Shown: positions 7,862 to 16,477, counted from the first letter of the stretch. The stretch: DNA of 43,135 nucleotides from an uncultured Bacilli bacterium (GCA_947588685.1 CANPYM010000023.1:1-43135), one strand, 5' to 3'. Numbers and translations: made by a program. The notes: generated from the sequence alone by a model not told the origin.

Positions 7862-8746
7862 TTATACTTCAAAATCATTAAAGCCATATTCGGTTAAGTA
7901 TTTTTCTTTATCCCGCCAATCTTTAACAGTTTTAACTAAAAGATTAAGATAAACTTTTTTGTGAAGTAATTCTTCTAAATCACCTCTAGCTCTAATGCCA
8001 ATTTTCTTAATCATTTGACCTTGATGACCGATGATAATCTTCTTTAAAGATTCCCTGTCAACAATAATATCAATGTAGATGGTATAACTAGTTTTACCAA
8101 CCTCAACGGCTGTTGTTTGACACGTAAGCGAATGGGGAACTTCTTCTTCCGTTAAATCCATAACTTTTTCTCTTACTATTTCAGCCATAATAAACTCTAA
8201 AGATTTATTTGTTACATCATCTTTGCCATAATAGGCAACCTCATCAGGCAGATAATTTTTTAAAACTTTAATTAATTCTTTTACATTATCATTCTTTAAA
8301 GATGACAAAGGAACAATTTCTTCAAAAGGATATAAATCTTTATACTCTAAAATCTTTTTTAGGATATCCTCTTTTTTCATCTTATCAACTTTATTGATTA
8401 CTAAAATAGTTGGCTTTGACACTTCCTTTAACTTATCTAAAACGAACATATCACCTTTACCAAGTGGTTTATCATCAACTAAGAAAAGTAAAATATCAGC
8501 ATCTTCCATACTATAATAAGCTTCTTTGTTTAGAGTTTGTCCCAGCTTATTAGTTGGCTTATGGATACCAGGTGTATCAATAAAAACAATTTGACTATCA
8601 TCGTCATTATAGATACCTTGAATAATATTTCTTGTTGTTTGCGGTTTAGATGTTGTAATCGCTACTTTCGTTCCAACAATAGTATTGATAAGCGTACTTT
8701 TACCAACATTAGGTCGTCCGATAAGTCCTACAAAACCACTTCGCAT
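7862..8746 (-). CDS. era: GTPase Era
   Basis: Era binds the 3' end of 16S rRNA and acts in 30S subunit maturation. The GTPase motifs are G1 GRPNVGKST (about residues 10-18), G2 around TTRNI, G3 DTPGIH and G4 NKVDK. The C-terminal KH domain contains IIGHQGQMIKKIG. The length of 294 residues is standard. The start codon overlaps the cdd stop codon (TAATG), so translation is coupled, with AGAGG as ribosome binding site. Confidence 0.97.
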   Translation of the reverse strand: MRSGFVGLIGRPNVGKSTLINTIVGTKVAITTSKPQTTRNIIQGIYNDDDSQIVFIDTPGIHKPTNKLGQTLNKEAYYSMEDADILLFLVDDKPLGKGDMFVLDKLKEVSKPTILVINKVDKMKKEDILKKILEYKDLYPFEEIVPLSSLKNDNVKELIKVLKNYLPDEVAYYGKDDVTNKSLEFIMAEIVREKVMDLTEEEVPHSLTCQTTAVEVGKTSYTIYIDIIVDRESLKKIIIGHQGQMIKKIGIRARGDLEELLHKKVYLNLLVKTVKDWRDKEKYLTEYGFNDFEV

Positions 8747-9132
8747 TAATTTAGAGCCTCTTCATTAAAAGGATATGGACATAATTCGCCGACCGTATGA
8801 ACTTCTTCTTCCCCTTTTGGATTCATACAAATGACTTTGGCGTCAGTATCAAAAAGCTCTCCGATAACAGCTCGGCATACAAAGCAAGGCATGCCAATAA
8901 TATCACTATCACACATTACATAAAGATGTGAAAAATCACCCTTTTTATAGCCGGCACTAACAGCACCTAAAATAGCGCTACGTTCCGCGCAGATTGTCGC
9001 ACCATATGAGGCATTCTCAACATTAACACCTCTAAACTCTGTCCCATCTTTCATAACCGCAATAGCGGCAACCCGAAAATGCGAATATGGTGAATAACTA
9101 TTTTCTAATAACTTAACTAATTTTTCTTGCAT
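8746..9132 (-). CDS. cdd: Cytidine deaminase
   Basis: Deaminates cytidine and deoxycytidine to uridine and deoxyuridine in pyrimidine salvage. The zinc site is complete: CAERSAI (Cys and catalytic Glu) and PCFVCR (two Cys); FRGVNVENASYG binds the nucleoside. The start is placed at ATG 9132 because GGAGG lies just upstream and the extra 18 N-terminal residues of the longer reading are read from the neighbouring gene. The resulting 128 residues match the tetrameric form. It is in the conserved dgkA-cdd-era order. Confidence 0.96.
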   Translation of the reverse strand: MQEKLVKLLENSYSPYSHFRVAAIAVMKDGTEFRGVNVENASYGATICAERSAILGAVSAGYKKGDFSHLYVMCDSDIIGMPCFVCRAVIGELFDTDAKVICMNPKGEEEVHTVGELCPYPFNEEALN

Positions 9133-9140
9133 AAATCCTC

Positions 9141-9566
9141 CTACATTCCTAGTAAGGTCATAATCTTTGGTACATAAATAATGCACATAGCAATAACTAA
9201 AGCAATAGAGATAGAAAATGTTGCTGCACTGGCACTATCTTTAGCTACTTTAACTAATTTGTTATAGCTAGGTGAGACTAAATCACACACAGCTTCAATA
9301 GCTGTATTTAGTAATTCAATCGCTAACATCACAAGTAGGATAAAGATAATAAGAAGCCACTCAACCGGTGTTAGATTCATTGAAAGGCTACCTAGAATAA
9401 TAACAACCGCAACAATTAGATGGAGAATAGCGCTTCTTTCATAACGATAAAAATTGATATACCCTTCCATCGAATATTTGCAAACATTAAAGATAGCTTT
9501 GATACTGAAATCTCTTTGAGGATGATCATAATCTTTATTAACAACAACTTTATCTTTTGATTCCAT
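9141..9566 (-). CDS. dgkA: DgkA-family undecaprenol/diacylglycerol kinase
   Basis: Integral membrane kinase phosphorylating undecaprenol (the usual substrate in Gram-positive bacteria) or diacylglycerol. The catalytic signature ELLNTAIEAVCDL and the second conserved AKDSASAAT are present, with three membrane helices at about residues 45-65, 67-90 and 115-138. At 141 residues it is somewhat longer than usual, with a charged N-terminal extension (MESKDKVVVNKDYDHPQRD). It overlaps ybeY by 17 bases. Confidence 0.93.
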   Translation of the reverse strand: MESKDKVVVNKDYDHPQRDFSIKAIFNVCKYSMEGYINFYRYERSAILHLIVAVVIILGSLSMNLTPVEWLLIIFILLVMLAIELLNTAIEAVCDLVSPSYNKLVKVAKDSASAATFSISIALVIAMCIIYVPKIMTLLGM

Positions 9567-9996
9567 AACTCTCTAAAACCCTTTCTTGAAGTGTAAACAT
9601 TTCTTTTTCTTCTTCTTCATTCATATGATCATAACCTAAAAGATGAAGAATTCCGTGAATTGTTAAAAAGCATAACTCTCTTAAAAGTGAATGACCATAA
9701 GCACTGGCTTGTTCTTTAGCTTTATCAATGGAAATATAAATATCACCTAAAACTCTTTCCTCTAAAGGAATAAATGTATCATCATCTTCTAAAGCAAACG
9801 AGATGACATCAGTGGGTCTATCGACACCACGATACTCTTTATTTAAGGAGTGTATTTCATCATTATTAACAATAATAACATTAAACACCACTTTATCTAA
9901 TTTTAGATAATCTAGTGCATAATCAATAAACTTTTGAACCTCTTCTAATTCCGGTATTTCATCATCAACTTTTTTAATTAATTCAACTGCATTCAT
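9550..9996 (-). CDS. ybeY: Endoribonuclease YbeY
   Basis: Metal-dependent endoribonuclease of rRNA maturation and ribosome quality control. The zinc motif H-x3-H-x5-H appears as HGILHLLGYDH near the C-terminus, and the family strand RPTDVISFALEDD is present. 148 residues is typical. The ribosome binding site is AGAGG. In Bacillus phoH precedes ybeY; here the preceding gene is a VanZ-like membrane protein. Confidence 0.96.
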   Translation of the reverse strand: MNAVELIKKVDDEIPELEEVQKFIDYALDYLKLDKVVFNVIIVNNDEIHSLNKEYRGVDRPTDVISFALEDDDTFIPLEERVLGDIYISIDKAKEQASAYGHSLLRELCFLTIHGILHLLGYDHMNEEEEKEMFTLQERVLESYGIKR

Positions 9997-10055
9997 AATA
10001 AACCTCTAAATCAATTTCATTATATCTTTTTTATATCGAAAAAGCAAACAAACGC

Positions 10056-10571
10056 CTACTTAGATGAAAAATGATAGCCTATCGCAAACACACCATAGCC
10101 GATAGCCCCACCAATTAAGTTTAAAAGGACATCATCAATATCAAAAACCCGGCCAATTTGCGTTTGTAATAGTTCAATGGAAAGAGATACAATCAAGGTA
10201 ATTAATAAAACCCAATGAAGACGTGTCTTTCTTAAAAGATAAGCTGTAAAAAAGCCAAAAGGTACAAACATCAAAGAATTACCAACAACATTTTTAAAAA
10301 ACAAGCTACTACCAATCGGATAACGAAACATCTCTTTAAAAGGAATTATGTTAAAAGTCGATATCCCTTTGCCATCAATATCCTGAAATGTTACCACGTA
10401 AAATAAACACATCATATAGATGACGAAAATAAACATAAATATTTCATGATGAATAACAACTTTTTGTTTTGTTTTACATAAATAGGCTATCCTTAAAACA
10501 ATCATCATAATACTACATACTACAATCATTGGCCATATTTGGGAAAACACACCCTCAATAAATCGATGCAT
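10056..10571 (-). CDS. VanZ-like membrane protein
   Basis: A 171-residue protein with about five hydrophobic helices and the VanZ features FNIIPFKEM, VVGNSLMFVPFGFF and SIELLQTQIGRVFDIDDVLLNLIGG. The role of VanZ-family proteins is poorly defined; some lower teicoplanin susceptibility. The ATG follows the yqfD stop directly (TAGATG), so translation is coupled despite a weak ribosome binding site. It occupies the position that phoH holds between yqfD and ybeY in Bacillus. Confidence 0.85.
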   Translation of the reverse strand: MHRFIEGVFSQIWPMIVVCSIMMIVLRIAYLCKTKQKVVIHHEIFMFIFVIYMMCLFYVVTFQDIDGKGISTFNIIPFKEMFRYPIGSSLFFKNVVGNSLMFVPFGFFTAYLLRKTRLHWVLLITLIVSLSIELLQTQIGRVFDIDDVLLNLIGGAIGYGVFAIGYHFSSK

Positions 10572-11753
10572 CTATTCAACTTCTTTCATTTCTTCTATCG
10601 CAACATAATCGCTAATATCTTCATAAACACTAAAGAAGACATCCATCTCAACGCCTGATGGAATTATTTTACTATCAATAACGTGATGCGAAATAATATA
10701 TTCATCTTCCTTTAGGGTTTGACGCATCTTTTCATAAGCAAGATTAATAGCCTGAAGTTTTACTTCTTCGACCACACCCATACCAGATTTAATAATTACT
10801 TCTTCTTGTTTTTCTTTTACTAAACTAATTGGCAAAACGTTACTTTTTAATAGTACTACTTCTTCTCTTATTTTATCATTAAATGGATGAAAATTAAATA
10901 ATTCAAGCCGATTATTAAATAATTTGACACTATAAACTGTCTTACTTTTACCCGTCTTTTCCTCTTCATAATAATTAAAAGGATATTTAACTTTCGTCTG
11001 GTACCACACTTCTCCGTAAACTTTTCCTGTTGCCGCCACTGTCTTTTTATACTCATCATTTAAATAAATATAACCACTAATTATAATATCGCCCTTTTTA
11101 ACATAAGCATACTTATTTTTAATAATTTGACCATCTTTAGCAAAGATATCTCTAATAATAGCGTTCTTTTTAGCGACGACGTGTTGATACTTAGCTTCTT
11201 TTTTTTCTTGGGATACAATTCGGGGTTCGAAACGAACAACATAGCGTGTTCCAACCGTTTCAATTTCCAACCACTCAATCTCATCGTGATACGACTTAAG
11301 GATGTTTTCTTTAACATTTTGTAAATAGGTATAGTCTTTCTTAAAATGATACTTAGAAAGATCATATTGTTTTAAAGTTTTCATAAGACGCGTACGCATA
11401 TCGTTATCATTAGTAATTATTTTAACGTCAAAAATCATATGACTTAAAATAACTACTACCATTATAGCTACGAAAGCCGTTATTAGCACGTGCCAATATT
11501 TTAAAATCTGTCTTCTTTTTTCTTCCATTCCTAAATAACGAATAACTTTTAACTCATAAATCGTATTTAACGATAGCAATTTATCAAAATCAGCATAATT
11601 GATAATTATCTCATAACGATGCGGATTAATTTTTTTGACGTCTAATAAAGCAATTTTATTTTTGTGGATACGCAAGATAAAACGTTCAATATTATTACCA
11701 TCAATTCTTATACATACTTTACTCTTCATAACATCGATAACATTGTTTTTCAT
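10572..11753 (-). CDS. yqfD: Sporulation protein YqfD
   Basis: Mother-cell sporulation membrane protein, partner of YqfC. The 393-residue product has a cytoplasmic N-terminal part, one membrane helix (WHVLITAFVAIMVVVILSHMI, about residues 86-106), and a large external region with the FDVKI entry strand and the typical SGYIYLNDEYKK and VYGEVWYQTKV strands. Length and order fit the family. Start supported by AGGTGATTT. Expected to be under mother-cell control (SigE) by analogy. Confidence 0.88.
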   Translation of the reverse strand: MKNNVIDVMKSKVCIRIDGNNIERFILRIHKNKIALLDVKKINPHRYEIIINYADFDKLLSLNTIYELKVIRYLGMEEKRRQILKYWHVLITAFVAIMVVVILSHMIFDVKIITNDNDMRTRLMKTLKQYDLSKYHFKKDYTYLQNVKENILKSYHDEIEWLEIETVGTRYVVRFEPRIVSQEKKEAKYQHVVAKKNAIIRDIFAKDGQIIKNKYAYVKKGDIIISGYIYLNDEYKKTVAATGKVYGEVWYQTKVKYPFNYYEEEKTGKSKTVYSVKLFNNRLELFNFHPFNDKIREEVVLLKSNVLPISLVKEKQEEVIIKSGMGVVEEVKLQAINLAYEKMRQTLKEDEYIISHHVIDSKIIPSGVEMDVFFSVYEDISDYVAIEEMKEVE

Positions 11754-11756
11754 AAA

Positions 11757-11981
11757 TCACCTAAATTCGATACTTCTAACTTCCCCTTTAATTAATAACT
11801 CATCATCTAATAGTTTAGAAATAATTAAATCTTTACCGCTAATCCTAATATTGCCACCTTCATATTTTAAAGTAATCGCATCATCACTAAAAGAAATAAT
11901 CTCAAGATAATTGACAATATCTAGAGTATTATTTTTTAAAGTCAGAGAAAAACGATGATCAAAGATATATTCCAGGATCAA
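11757..11981 (-). CDS. yqfC: Sporulation protein YqfC (YabP/YqfC family)
   Basis: A 74-residue beta-rich protein (NNTLDIVNYLEIISF, IRISGKDLIISKLLDDELLIKGEV) matching the YabP/YqfC family, which is small, sporulation-specific and paired with YqfD. The start appears to be a TTG with AGGTGA four bases upstream; no ATG gives a better reading. It is directly followed by yqfD, three bases apart. Confidence 0.85.
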   Translation of the reverse strand: MILEYIFDHRFSLTLKNNTLDIVNYLEIISFSDDAITLKYEGGNIRISGKDLIISKLLDDELLIKGEVRSIEFR

Positions 11982-12032
11982 ACTATCACCTATTTAAATA
12001 TATTCATATCCATAAAAAAAAGGACTATGTCC

Positions 12033-12383
12033 TTAATCACGAGCTTTAAAAATAAGACCAAATACAAAGGAAAAAACAATCGCACTAACGATACCAGCCG
12101 AGGTAAGGTCAAACATCCCCGTAAAAAGACCCATCACACCAAAATTACTTACAGTATCCATCGTTCCGTGAATGAGTAAATGGCCAAAACTAGTTATAGG
12201 AACAAGAGCTCCCCCACCACACCATAAAACAAACTTATCATAAATATCAAAAGCATCCAATAGAGAACCCAAAACGACAAACAAGCTCGTTATATGACCG
12301 GGTGTTAGTTTTGTATTATCAAGAATTATTTGACCAATAAGGCAAACGACGCCAGCGAAAAGAAAAGCATTAAAGTATATCAT
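12033..12383 (-). CDS. spoVAE: Stage V sporulation protein AE (SpoVAEb type)
   Basis: A 116-residue membrane protein with four hydrophobic helices and the SpoVAE signature GGGALVPITSFGHLLIHG. Part of the SpoVA channel complex that moves dipicolinic acid across the inner forespore membrane. It overlaps spoVAD by 14 bases and ends the minimal spoVAC-D-E operon; the A, B and F genes of Bacillus are not present, as in many clostridia. Confidence 0.93.
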   Translation of the reverse strand: MIYFNAFLFAGVVCLIGQIILDNTKLTPGHITSLFVVLGSLLDAFDIYDKFVLWCGGGALVPITSFGHLLIHGTMDTVSNFGVMGLFTGMFDLTSAGIVSAIVFSFVFGLIFKARD

Positions 12384-13368
12384 CCGTTACCTCCAAACTA
12401 ATGGCATGACTAATACTTGGAATAGATAATTTCTGATTGACCATCGCTGGGGATAATAAGGCCCCGGTCGCTACTAATAAAACCCGGGTAATTTTGCCTT
12501 CCAGCATCTTTTTATAGACATAACTATTGAAAACAAGAGGCATACAAGCCGGTCCACTACCACCTGCAAAAACCGGTTGATGATTTAGGTCATAAATCAT
12601 ACACGCGGTATCATCATAATTATCTAACTCCATATTATATTCACTTTTCATATAGTCAACCAATATTCTTTTACCATAAATACCTAGGTCCCCTGTTAAA
12701 ATTAAATCATAATAATTAGGTTCTCTTTTTAATGATGTCAAATGATCATAAATCGTACTAGCCGCACTAGGAGCCATAACCGCTCCCATATTCATGGAAT
12801 CAGTTATGCCTAAATCGATAACCCGGCCAATCGTCGCACTTTCAACTTTTATCTGACTAGGTTTAGTTGAAATAAGAAAGCTAGCCGCACCCGTTGTCGT
12901 AAAAGTTGAGGTCTTTCTTTTAGGCCCACCATATTCAACTGGTTGCCGAAATTGTTTTTCAGCGCCATTGGTGTGTGATGAAGTTGAAATAAGGCAATTT
13001 CTAATTTCATCTTTATCAACCATATTGCTACCGATAATAAGGCCTAAAACACTCGTTGAACAGGCTGAATAAATACCAATTAATGGTATTCCAATTGACG
13101 CACTCGCATAATTAGTTGAAACAATTTGATTAAGTAAATCACCCGAAATATGTAAATCAATATCATTTCTTAATTTATTCGCTTTATATAAAACCATATC
13201 GACACTATCAACAAGCATTCGACACTCCGCCTGTTCCCATGTCTTCGTCCCACAATAAAAGTCATTATAAACTTTATCATAATAGCGACCAAATGGTCCT
13301 TTACTCTCATATGGTCCAGCAATCGTACTTACTTCATTTAAATAGACATTACTATATTTAAAAGTCAT
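12370..13368 (-). CDS. spoVAD: Stage V sporulation protein AD
   Basis: SpoVAD binds dipicolinic acid and has a thiolase-like (beta-ketoacyl synthase) fold. Visible are YGPFGRYYD-like start features (GPYESKGPFGRYYDKV), the nucleophile-elbow-like IYSACSTSVLGL with Cys103, and GGSGPACMPLVFNSYV near the C-terminus. 332 residues is the normal size. One base separates it from the spoVAC stop, and the ribosome binding site GGGAGG is strong. Confidence 0.95.
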   Translation of the reverse strand: MTFKYSNVYLNEVSTIAGPYESKGPFGRYYDKVYNDFYCGTKTWEQAECRMLVDSVDMVLYKANKLRNDIDLHISGDLLNQIVSTNYASASIGIPLIGIYSACSTSVLGLIIGSNMVDKDEIRNCLISTSSHTNGAEKQFRQPVEYGGPKRKTSTFTTTGAASFLISTKPSQIKVESATIGRVIDLGITDSMNMGAVMAPSAASTIYDHLTSLKREPNYYDLILTGDLGIYGKRILVDYMKSEYNMELDNYDDTACMIYDLNHQPVFAGGSGPACMPLVFNSYVYKKMLEGKITRVLLVATGALLSPAMVNQKLSIPSISHAISLEVTDDIL

Positions 13369-13369
13369 C

Positions 13370-13810
13370 TTAGCCTCCCATAATTAAATAGCGAAGTAAC
13401 CCAAAAAAATAGGCACTTACTACCCCACACATAATAACCGTTCCAGCAAGTTTGAACATATTAGCGCCCATTCCGGTAACGATACCCTCTTTTTTATATT
13501 CTAAAGTAGCGCTCATCATCGAATGTGCAAAACCAGTAATGGGTATAATTAACCCACAGCGCGCAAAAGATACCATCTTATCAAAAAATCCTAAGCAAGT
13601 TAAAAAACACCCTAGAAAAACTAAAGTAATAATCATAATCGTACTTGCTTCTTTCGTTGGAATACTAAATAGATAACTATAGATATCTACTAAAAATTGA
13701 CCTAAAACACCAACGAGCCCACCGACGATAAAGGCAATTAAACCATTATACAAGCGATTCTCTTTCGGGCAATGTTTATCGACCAATGCTTTATATTTAT
13801 TTTTATCCAT
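13370..13810 (-). CDS. spoVAC: Stage V sporulation protein AC
   Basis: A 146-residue protein with four membrane helices, the family motif CGLIIPITGFAHSM, and an N-terminal HCPKENRLYN. SpoVAC is the mechanosensitive-type subunit of the dipicolinate channel. First gene of the operon, with a GGAGG ribosome binding site and a forespore-type promoter upstream. Confidence 0.95.
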   Translation of the reverse strand: MDKNKYKALVDKHCPKENRLYNGLIAFIVGGLVGVLGQFLVDIYSYLFSIPTKEASTIMIITLVFLGCFLTCLGFFDKMVSFARCGLIIPITGFAHSMMSATLEYKKEGIVTGMGANMFKLAGTVIMCGVVSAYFFGLLRYLIMGG

Positions 13811-13826
13811 AAATGCCTCCTATTTC

Positions 13827-13856
13827 TATTATGATTTAGACAAGCTCTTTTTATAC
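13827..13856 (-). promoter_or_regulatory. Candidate SigF/SigG promoter of the spoVA operon
   Basis: On the minus strand GTATA (13852-13856) and CATAATA (13827-13833) lie 18 bases apart; both fit the forespore consensus (GHATR and CATNHTA) fully. spoVA is a SigG operon in Bacillus. Confidence 0.7.
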
Positions 13857-13905
13857 TTTTAAAAACATTTATGTAATTATATGTTATAATGGTTAGGGTG
13901 AGAAA

Positions 13906-14478
13906 ATGATTGAACATATAAAAGAACTAGCTAAAATGTATGAAGTCACTAAGGAAGAAAAAGTAGATAGCATAAAAGCCGCTTTTTTAGCAATTGAAAC
14001 TAATAAATACTATCTAAGTAATGGTGAGGTTATCACAAGAGACGTCTTAATCAAACCGGTTGACCGCGCAGCGATTATCATTCCAAGAACCGAAGATGGT
14101 AAATACGTTATGGTTATGCAAACAAGAGTAGCCACGAAAAACAAAGTTGCTGTTGAATTTCCGGCCGGACTTATTGAAAATGATGAAGATATCGTTAAAG
14201 GTATGAAACGCGAATTAAAAGAAGAAACTGGCTATGAAACGGATAAAGTTGATTTACTGATGGAATATTACTCGGATACTGGCGCAACTAAAACAACAGT
14301 AACTTTAGGATTTGCTGATAACTGTAAAAAAGTTAGTGATCAAAAGTTAGATGAAGATGAGTTTGTTTCCTTTTTTGAAGTAACAGTTGAAGAAATGGAA
14401 GAACTTATTAAAGAAGGATTAATTGTTGATGGCAATACTATGTTTAGTATTGAACTAATTAAGAATAGATACCAATAG
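13906..14478 (+). CDS. Nudix hydrolase, ADP-ribose pyrophosphatase type
   Basis: A 190-residue protein with a perfect Nudix box G-x5-E-x7-REL-x-EE-x-GY (starts GLIENDEDIV, ends KEETGY; about residues 89-111). The preceding VAVEFPAG is typical of the ADP-sugar pyrophosphatase (NudF-like) group. The substrate is probably ADP-ribose or a similar nucleotide sugar; not provable from sequence. An extended -10 element (TGTTATAAT) lies about 15 bases upstream and the ribosome binding site is GGGTGAG. It diverges from spoVA. Confidence 0.92.
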   Translation: MIEHIKELAKMYEVTKEEKVDSIKAAFLAIETNKYYLSNGEVITRDVLIKPVDRAAIIIPRTEDGKYVMVMQTRVATKNKVAVEFPAGLIENDEDIVKGMKRELKEETGYETDKVDLLMEYYSDTGATKTTVTLGFADNCKKVSDQKLDEDEFVSFFEVTVEEMEELIKEGLIVDGNTMFSIELIKNRYQ

Positions 14479-14492
14479 TATCTATTTTTATT
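14464..14492 (+). terminator. Terminator after the Nudix gene
   Basis: AATAGATAC/GTATCTATT hairpin overlapping the stop codon, followed by TTTTATT. Confidence 0.75.
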
Positions 14493-14538
14493 GCCTTTTA
14501 AAGTTTTTTTAACTATAATACTTACCACAGGTGATTAG

Positions 14539-15249
14539 ATGAGCATCGAAATAAATCATAGTTATCCACCAAATGACATTGAAGATATGGAAGCTAAATT
14601 ATCCTTATTAGATTTATATGATAATTTTATTCATAACCCTTTACCTAACGCATTAAATGAAGATGATTTTATTAGATTTTCTAGCAAAGGAAAATGGGTT
14701 AGTCAAGATGATAGGTCATATCAACTAATTTGTGAAAGAAAGAGGGAGTTAAGATACCGCGTATCAGGAAAAGGTAAGTTTTACTTTAATATCTGTCCCT
14801 TTCATAATAGTCAATATGAAACTTATGACTTTATGATTAATCCTAAAACCAATCAATTTTATTGTTATGGATGTCATAAGAAAGGTTCTGTTTTTTCATT
14901 TATCCAAAACGCTTACCATCTAACACCATTAGAGACAGTTCAAGTAATAAAGCAAATTATCGCATCCAACCAAAGTAATCCTAATAGGATTATACCAACC
15001 AATCATTATTCCCCTAAAGTTATAGCTATCTTTAAACATCTAACGACAAGAGAAAATAGTTCTATATATTTTGATTATGCTCAAAAGAGGATTAAAGAGT
15101 TAAATATAAAAATAGATAACTACCTTCACTTCTTGATGGGTAAGCATAAATTATATCCCCTTTCTGATGACAAAATAATCAAGATAGCAAATAGACTTTG
15201 TGTTAGCAAACAATTAGTAAAAAAACATTTAAACAATTTTCAAGGATAA
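14539..15249 (+). CDS. Stand-alone CHC2 zinc-finger protein (primase-like N-terminal domain)
   Basis: A 236-residue protein whose central part matches the CHC2 zinc-binding domain of DnaG-type primases: Cys86-Pro-Phe-His89 ... Cys109-x2-Cys112, with FYCYGCHKKGSVFSFI. The Toprim catalytic domain and helicase-binding domain are absent, so it cannot be a complete primase. The last 60 residues (DDKIIKIANRLCVSKQLVKKHL) look like a helix-turn-helix. It may bind DNA, or be a remnant or partner of a mobile-element primase. Well-placed AGGTGA ribosome binding site and a TATAAT box upstream. Lies next to tRNA-Lys. Confidence 0.8.
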   Translation: MSIEINHSYPPNDIEDMEAKLSLLDLYDNFIHNPLPNALNEDDFIRFSSKGKWVSQDDRSYQLICERKRELRYRVSGKGKFYFNICPFHNSQYETYDFMINPKTNQFYCYGCHKKGSVFSFIQNAYHLTPLETVQVIKQIIASNQSNPNRIIPTNHYSPKVIAIFKHLTTRENSSIYFDYAQKRIKELNIKIDNYLHFLMGKHKLYPLSDDKIIKIANRLCVSKQLVKKHLNNFQG

Positions 15250-15308
15250 AATAAAAATACTTTATTTTTTCTTTTTTTTATGTTATAATCCTAAATGTAT
15301 GACAAATT

Positions 15309-15384
15309 GTCTCCTTAGCTCAGTTGGTAGAGCAACAGACTCTTAATCTGTGGGTCTAGGGTTCGAGCCCCTAAGGGGACACCA
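15309..15384 (+). tRNA. tRNA-Lys (CTT)
   Basis: Full cloverleaf: acceptor GTCTCCT/AGGGGAC, D-arm AGCTCAGTTGGTAGAGC, anticodon loop CTCTTAA (anticodon CTT), T-arm GGGTTCGAGCCCC, and an encoded CCA. An extended -10 (TGTTATAAT) lies about 25 bases upstream. Confidence 0.97.
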
Positions 15385-15397
15385 TATTTTGATAACG

Positions 15398-15429
15398 AAG
15401 CCTTGTATTATAAGGCTTTTATTGTTTTT
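15398..15429 (+). terminator. Terminator of tRNA-Lys
   Basis: AAGCCTT/AAGGCTT hairpin followed by TTATTGTTTTT. Confidence 0.8.
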
Positions 15430-15501
15430 AAAGGGAAAAGTCGCCGTTTTTATCATAAAAATTTAAATATAAATTGCGATAATTTTAATCAATATTTGAC
15501 A

Positions 15502-15528
15502 AAAACAAGACCAAAACAAGACCAAAAC
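15502..15528. repeat. Tandem 11-bp direct repeat in the tRNA-Lys/GH25 gap
   Basis: Two full copies of AAAACAAGACC plus a partial third. The surrounding 160 bases hold no gene I can support. A decayed integration site beside tRNA-Lys is possible but unproven. Confidence 0.6.
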
Positions 15529-15594
15529 TAAATACCATTAATTACGGTCAAACAATAAAGCCAGTCATTTTTTTGACTAGCTCATTAAATGTAT

Positions 15595-15625
15595 AAAAAA
15601 CTAGTTCAAGTCAACTAGTTTTTTT
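15595..15625 (-). terminator. Terminator of the GH25 lysozyme gene
   Basis: AAACTAGTT/AACTAGTTT hairpin flanked by A and T runs on both sides, so it can act in both directions. Confidence 0.8.
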
Positions 15626-15637
15626 AGCGCTTTTTTA

Positions 15638-16477
15638 TCAGCTCTTTTTGAGTTTGCCAGCTTTTAGTAAGTTTAATAACTTGGTATTTTGACTAGCTGT
15701 TCCCCGGTAATCCACAATACCATTATCTTTAGCAATAACTTTGCGATTATCAAATGAACTATCAACGCCGATACTTTTTAAGGCATCAACTAAAGATGGG
15801 CCATCATAATCTGGGATTTCATAGTATTCATCTTCTTTAATGAAACCATTTAATCCCCGTTCTAACATTATTTTAGGATAGTCTTTATAGGCATAGTCTT
15901 TATCACAATCAACCCCGGCAATCTCCCTACTCTTTCCACCAGCAAATTGCCACATACCACCTTTAGGAAAACGGGGACGAATACTTGACCAATCAGCTAC
16001 CCATTTATCATAACGCTCTAACTCTTTTGTTTCAATATAATTACGAAACCAATTAACTGAAGCATAGATAATAACGTAATAACCTTTATTTTCTAAATAT
16101 TCAGAGAAGCCTTTAATCGCATCAGTTATCGCTCTTTTACCAGCCGGACGTTGATAGATATTATCTTCAACATCAATGGCAATCGGATAAGCAAACTTTT
16201 TACCTCTTAGACATGTCTCATACATAAATCTCGCTTCATCACGGCCTCGTTCATAACTGGTTGCTCTAGAATACCAATAGGCTCCAACTGGTATACCTAC
16301 TTCGCTAGCATGACGATAATTTTCTTCAAATCTAGGATCGATATTTTTAGATACACCATTATCTCTTCCGGTATAACCAGCTCTTAAGATAGCAAAGCGA
16401 ACACCCTCTTCTTTAGCTAAACGAAAATTAAAGTCACCTTGAAACTCAGATATATCTACGCCAAATGTCTGATTCAT
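15638..16477 (-). CDS. GH25 lysozyme with C-terminal Amidase02_C-like wall-binding domain
   Basis: Muramidase hydrolysing the MurNAc-GlcNAc bond. The GH25 barrel (about residues 1-205) shows FGVDISEFQGDF, ILRAGYTGRD, GAYWYSRA, the catalytic region YPIAIDVEDN, and WQFAGG. The last 55 residues (VDALKSIGVDSSF..RKVIAKDNGI.DYRGTA..N..LLNLLKAGKL) match the wall-binding C-terminal domain of phage and Bacillus amidases. No signal peptide, as in phage endolysins, yet no phage genes adjoin it; it has its own promoter region and terminator. Either a domesticated phage lysin or a lysozyme released by lysis. Confidence 0.93.
   Translation of the reverse strand: MNQTFGVDISEFQGDFNFRLAKEEGVRFAILRAGYTGRDNGVSKNIDPRFEENYRHASEVGIPVGAYWYSRATSYERGRDEARFMYETCLRGKKFAYPIAIDVEDNIYQRPAGKRAITDAIKGFSEYLENKGYYVIIYASVNWFRNYIETKELERYDKWVADWSSIRPRFPKGGMWQFAGGKSREIAGVDCDKDYAYKDYPKIMLERGLNGFIKEDEYYEIPDYDGPSLVDALKSIGVDSSFDNRKVIAKDNGIVDYRGTASQNTKLLNLLKAGKLKKS

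Noticed and set aside
10868-11365. Two overlapping minus-strand frames within yqfD and one plus-strand frame opposite it.
   Set aside because: yqfD reads through the whole interval with family-typical sequence; the others are A+T-rich shadows.
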